Source: Eggerthellaceae bacterium
GTDB taxonomy: Bacteria; Actinomycetota; Coriobacteriia; Coriobacteriales; Eggerthellaceae
Direction: 5' to 3'
NCBI GenBank assembly: GCA_022644775.1
Contig: JALCHN010000001.1
Location: 1 to 64,000, forward strand
DNA length: 64,000 nt
The stretch's first letter is position 1; each line of letters starts with the position of its first letter. Positions 29,816 to 41,040 of the stretch are shown one piece after another. Below the pieces are notes generated by a model. That model worked only from the letters and a program-made list of their open reading frames with translations, was not told the origin of the DNA and did not search any database. The position numbers and the translations under genes are program-made.

Positions 29816-31864
29816 TCACGCCAAGCGGAGGTCGAGCTTGCGCGCGTGGGCGGGCGCCGCCTTGACGATCACGCGCACCTGCTGTCCCATCCGCAGCCGC
29901 AGGCCCGAGTCCTCGCCGGTCACCGCATAGCGAGCGGCGTCGTAGGAGAAGTACTCGCGGCCCAGATCGCGCACGGGGATGACCCCTTCGACCGTGTTGG
30001 GCAGGCGCACGAAGACCGCCGAAGGCGTCACGTAAGAGACGACCCCCTCCATCTGTCGGCCCACGAACCGCGCCATGTATTCCACAAGCTTGACCTCCTG
30101 CGATTCGCGCGCCGCCGCATCGGCGACGCGTTCCATGCCCGACGCATGCTCGGCGATCCAGCCGGCCGCCTCGCGCTCGGCGGCAAGGTCGGCGGCGGCA
30201 CCGCGCAGGTGCGCCTTGAGCATGCGGTGGACGAAGAGGTCGGGATAACGGCGGATCGGGCTCGTGAAATGGCAGTAGGCTTCGCTCGCCAGCCCGTAAT
30301 GGGGCGCGCAGAAGGGCTTGTAGACCGCGCGCTGCATGCTGCGGATCACAAGCGACGACACGAGCTCCTCTTCGGCGGTACCGCGGGCCAGATCGAGCAC
30401 CGCCTGGATGGCGACCGGGTCGCCCGACACGAAGGACTCCACGTTCACGGCTCGGGTAAATCCGAGCTCGTCGAGCAGGGGCACCAAGGCGGCGAGCGCG
30501 TCGACGGTAGGCTTGTCGTGCACGCGGAAGATGCCCGGAAGGTCGGCATCGAGCAGGATGCGGGCCGTGCACTCGTTGGCCAAGATCATAGCTTCCTCGA
30601 TGCAGGAGGTCGCTTCGGTGCGCGTGCGCAGGCGCACGTCGATGGCCTCCCCCGCCTCGTTGAGCACGACTTTCGCCTCGCGGGCCAAAAAGTCGATGCC
30701 GCCCCGAGCCGCGCGTTGGGCCCGGCGGGCACGGGCAAAGGCCGAAAGCTCGTCGAGGGCGCGGGCGACGGATCCCAGAGCGAGCGCATCGAGCGGGCGG
30801 GCACCCTGCGGGGTGTCCTGGGCGTCGAAGGCGCGACGGGCCTCCGCCGCATCGGCACCCCGCTTGCCCGCATCGAGCAGGGCCTGGGCCTGGTCGTAGG
30901 ACAGGCGGGCCTTCGAGGAGATCACCGATTCGTAGCAGTCGACCGACGAGACGCGGTAATCGGCGTCGAGCACCACATCGACGGTGAGCGCTCGGCGGTC
31001 CTCGCCGGGCGCAAGCGAGCAGAGGCCGTTGGACAAACGTTCGGGAAGCATGGGCAGCACGCGGTCGACCAGGTAGACGCTCGTGGCTCGCGAGCGCGCT
31101 TCGACGTCGATCGGCGAATCCCAGGGAACGTAGGAGGCCACGTCGGCAATATGCACGCCCAGGCGAATCGACCGAGCAGACAGGCGCTCGATCGAGACCG
31201 CATCGTCGAAGTCGCGGGCATCGACGGGGTCGACGGTGAAGACGAACCGGTCGCGTAGGTCGCGATACCCAGCGGAAAGGGCGCCGGCGCCGTCGACCCG
31301 TGCGGCCTGAGCCTGGGCGAGGGCCTCTTCGGAAAAGGTCATCGCAAGCTGATGGCGGGCGATGATGCTCTCGATGTCGCTGCGCGGGTCGTCGTCGCGG
31401 CCGAGCACTTCTTCGATGACGCCGGTCGCCGCGCTCTTGCGGTCGGGAAAGCTCTTCATCCGCACGCGCACCAAGGATCCGTCGGGAATGTCGGGGTTGT
31501 CGGCGCGCATCGTAAAGATGTCGTAGGGAATGCGCGGATCGCTGGGAACGACGACGCCGAAGGGGTCGGCCACCTCGTAACGGCCCACGATCAGCTCGTG
31601 CGCCCGCTGCAGGACGGCGACCACGCGCGCGCTCGGCAGGTTGCCCACCTTGTTGTGGGCCTTGCCTTCCTGAGGACGATCGGGGTTCACGTGGGTGGGA
31701 ACCACTTCGACCAGGTCGCCGTCGAAGGCCCCGCCCATCTTGGAAGCGGGAACGAACAGCGAGCCTTCGGCCGTGCGGACGAAGCCGTAGCCATCGGAGG
31801 CGACGCTCAGCACGCCGCGGGGATTGCTACGAGGCCGGCGGCGGGTGCGCGAGCGTTTCGCCAC
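29816..31864 (-). CDS. rnr: Ribonuclease R / RNase II family exoribonuclease
   Basis: 3'-to-5' hydrolytic exoribonuclease of 682 residues. Order: short basic N-terminus (MAKRSRTRRRPRSNP), cold-shock-type domains, the RNB catalytic domain with TVDPVDARDFDDAVSIE (metal-binding aspartates) and LGVHIADVASYV, ARILLDADLPGIFRVHDKPT, YCHFTSPIRRYPDLFVHRML, then a C-terminal S1 domain. Shorter than E. coli RNase R (about 810) because the long N- and C-terminal tails are missing. It starts 9 bases after the protease-like gene (GGAGG) and ends in TGA. Confidence 0.95.
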   Translation of the reverse strand: MAKRSRTRRRPRSNPRGVLSVASDGYGFVRTAEGSLFVPASKMGGAFDGDLVEVVPTHVNPDRPQEGKAHNKVGNLPSARVVAVLQRAHELIVGRYEVADPFGVVVPSDPRIPYDIFTMRADNPDIPDGSLVRVRMKSFPDRKSAATGVIEEVLGRDDDPRSDIESIIARHQLAMTFSEEALAQAQAARVDGAGALSAGYRDLRDRFVFTVDPVDARDFDDAVSIERLSARSIRLGVHIADVASYVPWDSPIDVEARSRATSVYLVDRVLPMLPERLSNGLCSLAPGEDRRALTVDVVLDADYRVSSVDCYESVISSKARLSYDQAQALLDAGKRGADAAEARRAFDAQDTPQGARPLDALALGSVARALDELSAFARARRAQRAARGGIDFLAREAKVVLNEAGEAIDVRLRTRTEATSCIEEAMILANECTARILLDADLPGIFRVHDKPTVDALAALVPLLDELGFTRAVNVESFVSGDPVAIQAVLDLARGTAEEELVSSLVIRSMQRAVYKPFCAPHYGLASEAYCHFTSPIRRYPDLFVHRMLKAHLRGAAADLAAEREAAGWIAEHASGMERVADAAARESQEVKLVEYMARFVGRQMEGVVSYVTPSAVFVRLPNTVEGVIPVRDLGREYFSYDAARYAVTGEDSGLRLRMGQQVRVIVKAAPAHARKLDLRLA

Positions 31865-31873
31865 GAATCCTCC

Positions 31874-33148
31874 TTAGGAACGAACGAGCGATTGGGCGGT
31901 TTCTATCGCCAGATTCTTTTGGTTGTCGACCGAGGTGTCGGAGCTGCGGACGATTTGCACATCGGGAGTGATCCCGTTGCCGTCGATGCTGTAGCCGAGC
32001 GGGGTTTTGTAATAGGCCGACGTGTAGCGCAGCGCGCCGCCGAAGGAAAGCTCCTGCACGGATTGAACCGAGCCCTTCCCCATGGTCTTCTCGCCGCAGA
32101 TGGTGGCGCGGTGGTTGTCCTGCAAGGCCGCGGCGATCGTTTCGGCCGTGGCGGCCGTGTTGCCGTTGACGAGCACGACCACCGGGGCGTCGGTAATCGA
32201 CGAGCCGGTTGCTTGGCGCGAGGACGTGGTGTCCTTGGTCTGAATCTGCACGACGACGCCGCTCTTCAAGAAGAGGGAGGACACGTTGACCGCCTGGGTG
32301 AGATAGCCGCCGGGGTTGTCGCGCAAATCGAGCACGAAGGACTGGGCGCCCTGGTCGGCCAGGGAGGTGACCGCAGCCGAGACGAGCGTGTCGGCGTTTT
32401 GCGAGATCTGGGAGAGTTTGATGTAGCCCACCGAGCCGTCGAGTTCGGAGACCACGTTGGGCTCGTCGTAATCCGTGCAGGTGAGCGTCACCGTGTACTC
32501 GTCGCCGCCCTGGGCGTCGATCGTCGAGGGGCGGCGGAACGTGATGACCGCCGACGAGCCTTCGTCGCGAGCGAGCGCCTTGATCGCTTCGGAGGCCGAC
32601 CAACCGCCGTTGCCGCCCCGATCGCCGTCGATCGAAACGATGAAGTCGCCCACTTCGACGCCGGACGATTCGGCTTCGGACCCGCTGAAGACGTCGACCA
32701 CGTAGGCCTGCCCGTTGTTTTCGGCGAACAAGAGGCCCACCCCCGCATAGGAGGCGGACACGTCCTTCAGGTAGGTGGCGTAATGGGAGGCATCGTAGTA
32801 GTGCACCGACGAGTCGTTGGTCGTGGCCGCAAGGGCCCCGATGACGTTGGACGTCGCCGCGTCGAGGTCGTAGCCGTCGAGGCTGCTCTGGTCGAGAATG
32901 CCCTGCACTTCGGCCACGCGGGCCGAAAGCGAGTTATAGGTGTTGCCCGAAACGGTGAGTCCCGGGTTCTGATCCTTGCTCGACGCCTCGTCGCCCATCC
33001 CCAACCGATCGAGGACGGCGGCGTTGCCCCGCAGGGTGAACCCGAGCACGAACGCCGCAACGATGAACAACAGGCTGATCATCACTTTGATCAGCCTGAA
33101 GTTCCGCTCGCTGCGTTTCTGCAACGTGATATGTGATCCGCGCGACAT
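31874..33148 (-). CDS. S41 (C-terminal processing) protease-like protein with replaced catalytic serine
   Basis: A 424-residue membrane-anchored protein facing outside: one helix near residues 20-38 (LIKVMISLLFIVAAFVLGFT), a PDZ domain around 120-215 (GVGLLFAENNGQAYVVDVFS), then the S41 core (GYIKLSQISQNADTLV, SFVLDLRDNPGGYLTQAVNV). In active CtpA/Prc enzymes the nucleophile is the Ser in G(T/S)A-S-ASE with a Lys 25 residues on. Here the sequence is VLVNGNTAATAETIAAALQD: the Ser position is Ala. The Lys in GEKTMGKG is kept, 25 residues downstream. So it is probably a pseudo-protease, or uses the neighbouring Thr. It lies directly behind ftsE-ftsX, a common place for Ctp proteins. Confidence 0.9.
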   Translation of the reverse strand: MSRGSHITLQKRSERNFRLIKVMISLLFIVAAFVLGFTLRGNAAVLDRLGMGDEASSKDQNPGLTVSGNTYNSLSARVAEVQGILDQSSLDGYDLDAATSNVIGALAATTNDSSVHYYDASHYATYLKDVSASYAGVGLLFAENNGQAYVVDVFSGSEAESSGVEVGDFIVSIDGDRGGNGGWSASEAIKALARDEGSSAVITFRRPSTIDAQGGDEYTVTLTCTDYDEPNVVSELDGSVGYIKLSQISQNADTLVSAAVTSLADQGAQSFVLDLRDNPGGYLTQAVNVSSLFLKSGVVVQIQTKDTTSSRQATGSSITDAPVVVLVNGNTAATAETIAAALQDNHRATICGEKTMGKGSVQSVQELSFGGALRYTSAYYKTPLGYSIDGNGITPDVQIVRSSDTSVDNQKNLAIETAQSLVRS

Positions 33149-33169
33149 AGGTTTTCGCCTGTATGCTCC

Positions 33170-34084
33170 CTACACCTTCAGGTAACGGCGCATGGCGAGC
33201 GCCGAGCCAAGGAGGCCGATGACCAGGCCGCTGACGAGCAGCATGAGATAGATGATGCCGAAGCTCGAGCCGGGGATGTTGATCGGCAGCCAGGGAAGCG
33301 AGCTCTGGATCTGCGGCAGGGCGACCCGGCGCAGGACTTCCATGACGACGATCGACAGGCCCGCGCCGATGATGGCGTGCAGGGCGCCTTCCATCAGAAA
33401 CGGCCCGCGGATGAAGTTGTTCGACGCGCCCACCAGGCGCATGATGGCGATTTCCTTGCGACGGGCGAGAATCGACAGGCGAATCGTGTTGTTGATGAAC
33501 ACGAAGGCGATGAAGATGAGCAGGACCACAAGGGCCACGCCGATCGTACGGATGTAGTTGGTCACCGTGAACAGGCGGTCGACCGTCTTCTGCCCGTACT
33601 TCAGGGAGTCAGAAGGATCATCGGGGTTGTCGGCGATCTTCTGGAAGGTTTCGTTCGATTCGATTTCGCCGGCCACCGTTTCGACCATCTGGGCGTCGGA
33701 GAGCTGGACGTCGATAGAGGCGGGCAGCGGGTTCTGGCCGTCGAGCTGGTCGACGATTTCGGGGTTGCTCGTCATCGAGTTCTTGAAGTTCTCGAGGGCC
33801 TGGTCCTTGGTCGTGAAGTGGATCGAGGCCACGCCGTCGAGACCGGTGATGTAGTTCTCGACCGCATCGATGTCTTCCTGGCTCGCATCGTCGGCCACGT
33901 AGGCCGTGATCGAGACCTTGTCTTCCACTGAATTGACAATGTTATCGACGACGAGGCCGCCGATCAGGAAGACGCCGATGATGAGCAGGGACAGGAAAAT
34001 CGTGACGATCGAGCCGAGCGCCGTGGAAAGGTTACGCGCGAAGCCCTTAAGGGATTCGCTGAAGAAATACGCGAAACTAGACAT
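33170..34084 (-). CDS. ftsX: Cell-division protein FtsX
   Basis: Membrane part of the FtsEX complex that controls peptidoglycan hydrolases at the septum. The 304-residue product has an N-terminal helix ([20 protein letters not shown]), an outside domain of about 140 residues, and three C-terminal helices with [20 protein letters not shown]. The start at 34084 overlaps the ftsE stop by 8 bases, which signals coupled translation; the ORF-track start adds ten residues inside ftsE. Confidence 0.96.
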   Translation of the reverse strand: MSSFAYFFSESLKGFARNLSTALGSIVTIFLSLLIIGVFLIGGLVVDNIVNSVEDKVSITAYVADDASQEDIDAVENYITGLDGVASIHFTTKDQALENFKNSMTSNPEIVDQLDGQNPLPASIDVQLSDAQMVETVAGEIESNETFQKIADNPDDPSDSLKYGQKTVDRLFTVTNYIRTIGVALVVLLIFIAFVFINNTIRLSILARRKEIAIMRLVGASNNFIRGPFLMEGALHAIIGAGLSIVVMEVLRRVALPQIQSSLPWLPINIPGSSFGIIYLMLLVSGLVIGLLGSALAMRRYLKV

Positions 34085-34919
34085 CGAAACCGTACACACC
34101 CCTGTCCTGGTCACGGGTCAAGCGACCCTTGTCGAGCGCGATGACGCGCCGACGCATATTGTCGACCATTTCACGGTCGTGCGTTGCCACGAGCACCGTG
34201 GTGCCCGTGCGGTTGATGCGCTCGAGCAGGTCCATGATGCCGCGGGAGGTCTGCGGGTCAAGGTTACCGGTGGGCTCGTCGCAGACGAGCAGCGGCGGAC
34301 GGTTCACGATCGCGCGCGCGATCGACACGCGCTGCTGCTCGCCGCCGGAAAGCTGGTCGGGATACTTGTCGAGCTTGTCCTGCAGGCCCACCAAGCGCAG
34401 CACTTCGGGCACCTGGGTGCGGATGACGTGGCGCGACTTGCCGATAACCTCGAGGGCGAAGGCGACGTTTTCGAACACCGTCTTGTTGGGCAGGAGCTTG
34501 AAGTCCTGGAAGACCGTGCCGATGTTGCGGCGCAGATAGGGCACGCGCCAGTTGCGCATCGTGGAGAGGTCTTCGTCGGCGATGTAGATATGGCCTTCGG
34601 TCGGCTTGATCTCGCGGATGATCATACGCGTGAGGGTGGTCTTGCCCGAGCCCGAATGGCCGACGAGGAAGACGAATTCGCCGGCGAAGACCTGCAGCGA
34701 GATGTCGTAGAGCGCAGGCTTGCTCGGCTGGGCCGGGTACACTTTGGTCACATGGTCGAACGTGATGACGGGCGTACCGGAAGGCTGAGCGACGGTGTCC
34801 AGATCGAGATCTGGCAGCTGGGCGGACAGCTGGGCCGTGAGATTGGGCCTGGCCGGTGCTTTCGCCCCCGCGGAATGACTGGCGTGAGCAGGCATTCCTT
34901 GGTTGTTAGCGTTTGTCAC
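34077..34919 (-). CDS. ftsE: Cell-division ATP-binding protein FtsE
   Basis: ABC ATPase of 280 residues that drives Fts[21 protein letters not shown], Walker [12 protein letters not shown]-loop [13 protein letters not shown], signature [15 protein letters not shown], Walker [13 protein letters not shown] and switch His in ATHDREMVD are all present. It has an N-terminal extension of about 50 residues (Ala/Pro/Gln-rich) not usual in FtsE; an internal start is possible but no better ribosome site was seen. Confidence 0.96.
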   Translation of the reverse strand: MTNANNQGMPAHASHSAGAKAPARPNLTAQLSAQLPDLDLDTVAQPSGTPVITFDHVTKVYPAQPSKPALYDISLQVFAGEFVFLVGHSGSGKTTLTRMIIREIKPTEGHIYIADEDLSTMRNWRVPYLRRNIGTVFQDFKLLPNKTVFENVAFALEVIGKSRHVIRTQVPEVLRLVGLQDKLDKYPDQLSGGEQQRVSIARAIVNRPPLLVCDEPTGNLDPQTSRGIMDLLERINRTGTTVLVATHDREMVDNMRRRVIALDKGRLTRDQDRGVYGFDV

Positions 34920-34962
34920 AAATAGCTCCGATCACATAGTTGGAAACGGATAGATACGAAGT

Positions 34963-35937
34963 CTAGCAGACCTGTTTCTTGGCCATCGCCCTCTTCACAG
35001 CATCGACAATGGCGGCGGAATCGAGGTTGAAGAAGTTCATGAGCTCTTCGAAGGACCCCGATTTGCCGAAGCGGTCTTCCATGCCCACGTACTCCATGGG
35101 CACCGGATGGCGCACAGAGAGGGCCTGCGCGACGGCGCTGCCCAGGCCGCCGATGACCGAATGCTCCTCGCAGGCGACGACGGCGCCGGTCTTTGCGGCG
35201 CTCGCGGCGATCGTGTCGACATCGAGGGGCTTGACGCTGAAGGCGTCGATGACCTCGACCGACACGCCCTCGCGAGCGAGTTCGTCGGCAGCGAGCAGGG
35301 CCTCGCGGATTTCCACGCCCATGGCCACGACCGTGACGTCGGTGCCTTCGCGCAGGACGTAGGCGCGACCCACTTCGAGCTCGACGCCGGGGGCGTAGAC
35401 CGCCGGCAGGGCGGCGCGGCCCATGCGCACGTAGACGGGACCGGGCGTGGCGGCGGCCAGTTTGAGCGCGCTGCGCGCCGCTTCGTAGTCGGCGGGAACG
35501 AGCACGCGCATGCCCGGCAGGGCGCGCATGAGGGCCACGTCTTCGAGCATCTGGTGGCTGCCGCCGTCGGGGCCCACCGACACGCCGGCATGGGTCGGGC
35601 AGATCTTCACGTTGAGGCCCGCGTAGCAGACCGTGTTGCGGATCTGGTCGTAGGCGCGGCCGGTGCCGAAGACGGCAAAGCTGCCAGTAAAGGCAGTCTT
35701 GCCCGTGAGCGAGAGGCCGGCGGCCACGTCGATCATGTTCTGTTCGGCGATGCCCACGTTGAAGAAGGCATCGGGATGGGCCGCCGCGAACTTGTTGAGC
35801 GTGGTCGAACCCGACAGGTCGGCATCGATGGCGACGATGGGTTCGCCGGCATCGGCGAGTTCGTTGAGCGTGACGCCGAAAGCGGCGCGGGTGGCCTTCT
35901 TTTCGGCCTTCTGTTCTTCGCTTGCGAAGCGCACCAT
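34963..35937 (-). CDS. Transketolase, C-terminal subunit
   Basis: The 324-residue product covers the pyrimidine-binding and C-terminal domains of transketolase (FFNVGIAEQNMIDVAAGLSL, CPTHAGVSVGPDGGSHQMLE). Transketolase moves two-carbon units between sugar phosphates in the non-oxidative pentose phosphate pathway using TPP. Here it is split into two genes as in many archaea, Thermotogae and anaerobic bacteria. It starts 1 base after the stop of the N-terminal subunit gene. Confidence 0.95.
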   Translation of the reverse strand: MVRFASEEQKAEKKATRAAFGVTLNELADAGEPIVAIDADLSGSTTLNKFAAAHPDAFFNVGIAEQNMIDVAAGLSLTGKTAFTGSFAVFGTGRAYDQIRNTVCYAGLNVKICPTHAGVSVGPDGGSHQMLEDVALMRALPGMRVLVPADYEAARSALKLAAATPGPVYVRMGRAALPAVYAPGVELEVGRAYVLREGTDVTVVAMGVEIREALLAADELAREGVSVEVIDAFSVKPLDVDTIAASAAKTGAVVACEEHSVIGGLGSAVAQALSVRHPVPMEYVGMEDRFGKSGSFEELMNFFNLDSAAIVDAVKRAMAKKQVC

Positions 35938-35938
35938 G

Positions 35939-36766
35939 TTATGCCCCCTGCTTTTCGAGTTCGGACAGTGCTTCAGTGAGCTGCGCGGCGTTGGGCGCCT
36001 TGCCGTGCCAGCCCACCTGGTTTTCCATGAAGGAGACGCCCTTGCCCTTGACGGTGCGGGCGATCACCGCGTGGGGCTTGGTTCCGCCCTCTTCCTTGAG
36101 GGCGCCGAGAAGGTCGACGAGGGCGTCGATGTCGTGGCCGTCGACGTGGCGGACGTCCCAGCCGAAGGCCTGGAACTTGTCGGCGAGCGTGCCGGTCTGC
36201 ACCACGTCGGTCACCGGGCCGTCGATCTGCAGGCCGTTGGCGTCAACGATGGCCACAAGGCTGCCGAGCTGTTCGTGGGCCGCGAACATGGCCGCTTCCC
36301 ACACCTGGCCCTCTTCGCATTCGCCGTCGCCGAGCAGGGCGAAGACGCGGGCCGGGTTACCGTCGATGCGCAGGCCGCAGGCGATGCCGCTGGCGATCGA
36401 GAGACCCTGGCCCAACGAGCCGGTGGACGCTTCGACGCCGGGGACGAGATGCATGTCGGGATGGCCCTGCAGCTTGCTACCGAGCTTGCGCAGGGTCGCG
36501 AGCTCTTCGCGGGGGAAATAGCCCGCCTGGGCGAGCGCGGCGTAGAGGGCCGGCGCCGCATGGCCTTTGCAGAGGATGAACCGGTCGCGCGCCGGATCGT
36601 CGGGATGTGCCGGATCATGCTTCAGCACGCCCCCGAAGTAGAGCGCCGTGAGGATATCGGCGCACGAGAGGGATCCGCCCGGATGGCCGCTGCCGGCCTC
36701 GGCGATCATCTTGACGATGTCGATCCTCATCTCGTTGGCGGCATGCCGCAATGCATCTGAGTTCAT
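35939..36766 (-). CDS. Transketolase, N-terminal (TPP-binding) subunit
   Basis: The 275-residue product is the TPP pyrophosphate-binding half: GSGHPGGSLSCADILTALYF, LSIASGIACGL and GDGECEEGQVWEAAMFAAHE with the GDG...N-type metal motif ending in DANGLQIDG. Works as a heterodimer pair with the next gene. The upstream prfB has its own terminator, so this gene starts a new transcript that may run into ftsEX. Confidence 0.95.
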   Translation of the reverse strand: MNSDALRHAANEMRIDIVKMIAEAGSGHPGGSLSCADILTALYFGGVLKHDPAHPDDPARDRFILCKGHAAPALYAALAQAGYFPREELATLRKLGSKLQGHPDMHLVPGVEASTGSLGQGLSIASGIACGLRIDGNPARVFALLGDGECEEGQVWEAAMFAAHEQLGSLVAIVDANGLQIDGPVTDVVQTGTLADKFQAFGWDVRHVDGHDIDALVDLLGALKEEGGTKPHAVIARTVKGKGVSFMENQVGWHGKAPNAAQLTEALSELEKQGA

Positions 36767-36868
36767 ACAAGAACCTTCCCTGTGTGGACGAGCCCGGCGT
36801 GCGGGCGCAGAAACGTCTCTATTGTGGCACGCTTGGCGCCGAGCGCCACACCCTGCGGGGGAATAGAC

Positions 36869-36892
36869 GAAAAAACCGCGCGCGAGCGGGTT
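36869..36892 (-). terminator. Terminator overlapping the end of prfB
   Basis: A short GC-rich stem closed by AACC/GGTT is followed by six Ts on the minus strand. The 5' arm includes part of the prfB stop codon region. Confidence 0.6.
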
Positions 36893-37988
36893 AGCGCTGG
36901 GCCGATTCGGCCCGCCAGCGATGGTAGCCGACCACGAACGCGTCGATATCGCCGTCGAGCACCGCGTCGACGTTGCTCGTTTCCACCCCGCTGCGCAGGT
37001 CCTTGACCAACTGGTAGGGGTAGAGGACGTAGTTGCGGATCTGGCTGCCGAAGGAGTTCTCGAGCTTTTCGCCGCGCAGGGCCGCGATCTCTTCCTGGCG
37101 CTTGCGCTCTTCGAGCTCGTAGAGGCGGGAACGCAGGACCTGGAAGGCCACTTCCCTGTTCTGGATCTGCGACTTCTGGTCTTGGCAGGTGACGACGATG
37201 CCGGTGGGGATATGCGTGAGGCGCACCGCCGAGTCGGTCGTGTTGACGCACTGGCCGCCCGGGCCGCTCGACCGGTAGACGTCGACGCGGACGTCGTTGG
37301 GGTCGAGGTCGACTTCGATGTCGGTGGGCAGAAGAGGCATGACTTCGACGCTCGCGAAGGTGGTATGGCGGCGCTTCTTCTCGTCGGTGGGCGAGATGCG
37401 CACCAAGCGGTGGACGCCGATCTCGCTGCGCAGCATGCCGTAGGCGAACCGGCCGTCGACGCGGAAGCTCGCCCGCTCCAGGCCGATTTCAGGGCTCGGC
37501 ACGACGTCGAGCAGCTCGACCTTCCAGCCCTTCGACTCGCAGTAGCGCACGTACATGCGGTAGAGCATGTCGACCCAGTCGTGGGCTTCCAAACCGCCCG
37601 CGCCGGGGTTGATCGTCACGATCGCCGTGCCCTCGTCGAACTTGCCCGTGAACCAGGATTCGATCTCGAAGCGCTCGAGCAGATCGTCGAGCGCGCGCGA
37701 GGACGCCTCGGCATCGGCGGCGAAGTCGGGATCCTCTTGCGCGAGCTCGAGGGCAGCGCGGCAATCGTCGGCAAGCGAGCGGGCCCGCTCGTAGTCGGCG
37801 AGCAGGTCGCGCACGTCGCTCGCCCTCTTGGACACCTGCTGGGCGCGCTCGGGATCGTTCCAGAAGTCGGGCGCGGCGCTCTGGTCGTCGAGCTTCTTGA
37901 GCTCGACGCGCTTCTCCTCGATATGAAGGTACGCGCGCGCCTGGTCGAGGCGCGTTTCCTGGTCGTGTAATGTTTTCTCGTCTACCAT
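36891..37988 (-). CDS. prfB: Peptide chain release factor 2 with SPT in place of SPF
   Basis: Class I release factor of 365 residues, expected to read UAA and UGA. The peptidyl-tRNA hydrolysis motif GGQ is present (RSSGPGGQCVNTTDSAVRL). The codon-reading tripeptide, SPF in the RF2 proteins I know, is SPT here (HRLVRISPTDEKKRRHTTF; confirmed from the codons TCG CCC ACC). The neighbouring RRHT threonine is kept. The reading frame is continuous from ATG, without the in-frame TGA frameshift that controls prfB in E. coli. It lies downstream of secA, the usual place in many Gram-positives. Only four of the 63 genes called in this window end in TGA. Confidence 0.96.
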   Translation of the reverse strand: MVDEKTLHDQETRLDQARAYLHIEEKRVELKKLDDQSAAPDFWNDPERAQQVSKRASDVRDLLADYERARSLADDCRAALELAQEDPDFAADAEASSRALDDLLERFEIESWFTGKFDEGTAIVTINPGAGGLEAHDWVDMLYRMYVRYCESKGWKVELLDVVPSPEIGLERASFRVDGRFAYGMLRSEIGVHRLVRISPTDEKKRRHTTFASVEVMPLLPTDIEVDLDPNDVRVDVYRSSGPGGQCVNTTDSAVRLTHIPTGIVVTCQDQKSQIQNREVAFQVLRSRLYELEERKRQEEIAALRGEKLENSFGSQIRNYVLYPYQLVKDLRSGVETSNVDAVLDGDIDAFVVGYHRWRAESAQR

Positions 37989-38084
37989 CGTTTCCCCGCT
38001 TGCGCGCCCCTCCCCTACCCGGGGCCGGAGCGCAATCGTCCCGTTACCAATGCCGGCGCAGGCGCCGGCCGATCAAGGGGCGGT

Positions 38085-40901
<2,817 letters not shown>

Positions 40902-41040
40902 TGCCGCCTAACTTTCTTCGTGATGAGGCGCGCGCCGGCACGCGTCCGCGCACGCCCCTGTACAGTCATTCGTACTCTAGCATAGCCCCCTGTCCTGCAG
41001 CGGAAATACACACCGCCGTGCCCGAGGCGTCATGCGCGCG

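Noticed and set aside
36891-37988. Programmed +1 frameshift in prfB
   Set aside because: The frame is open from ATG to stop without an in-frame TGA near codon 25.
38052-38069. GCCGGCGC-AG-GCGCCGGC palindrome between secA and prfB as a terminator
   Set aside because: No T-run on either strand; likely chance in GC-rich DNA or a weak structure.
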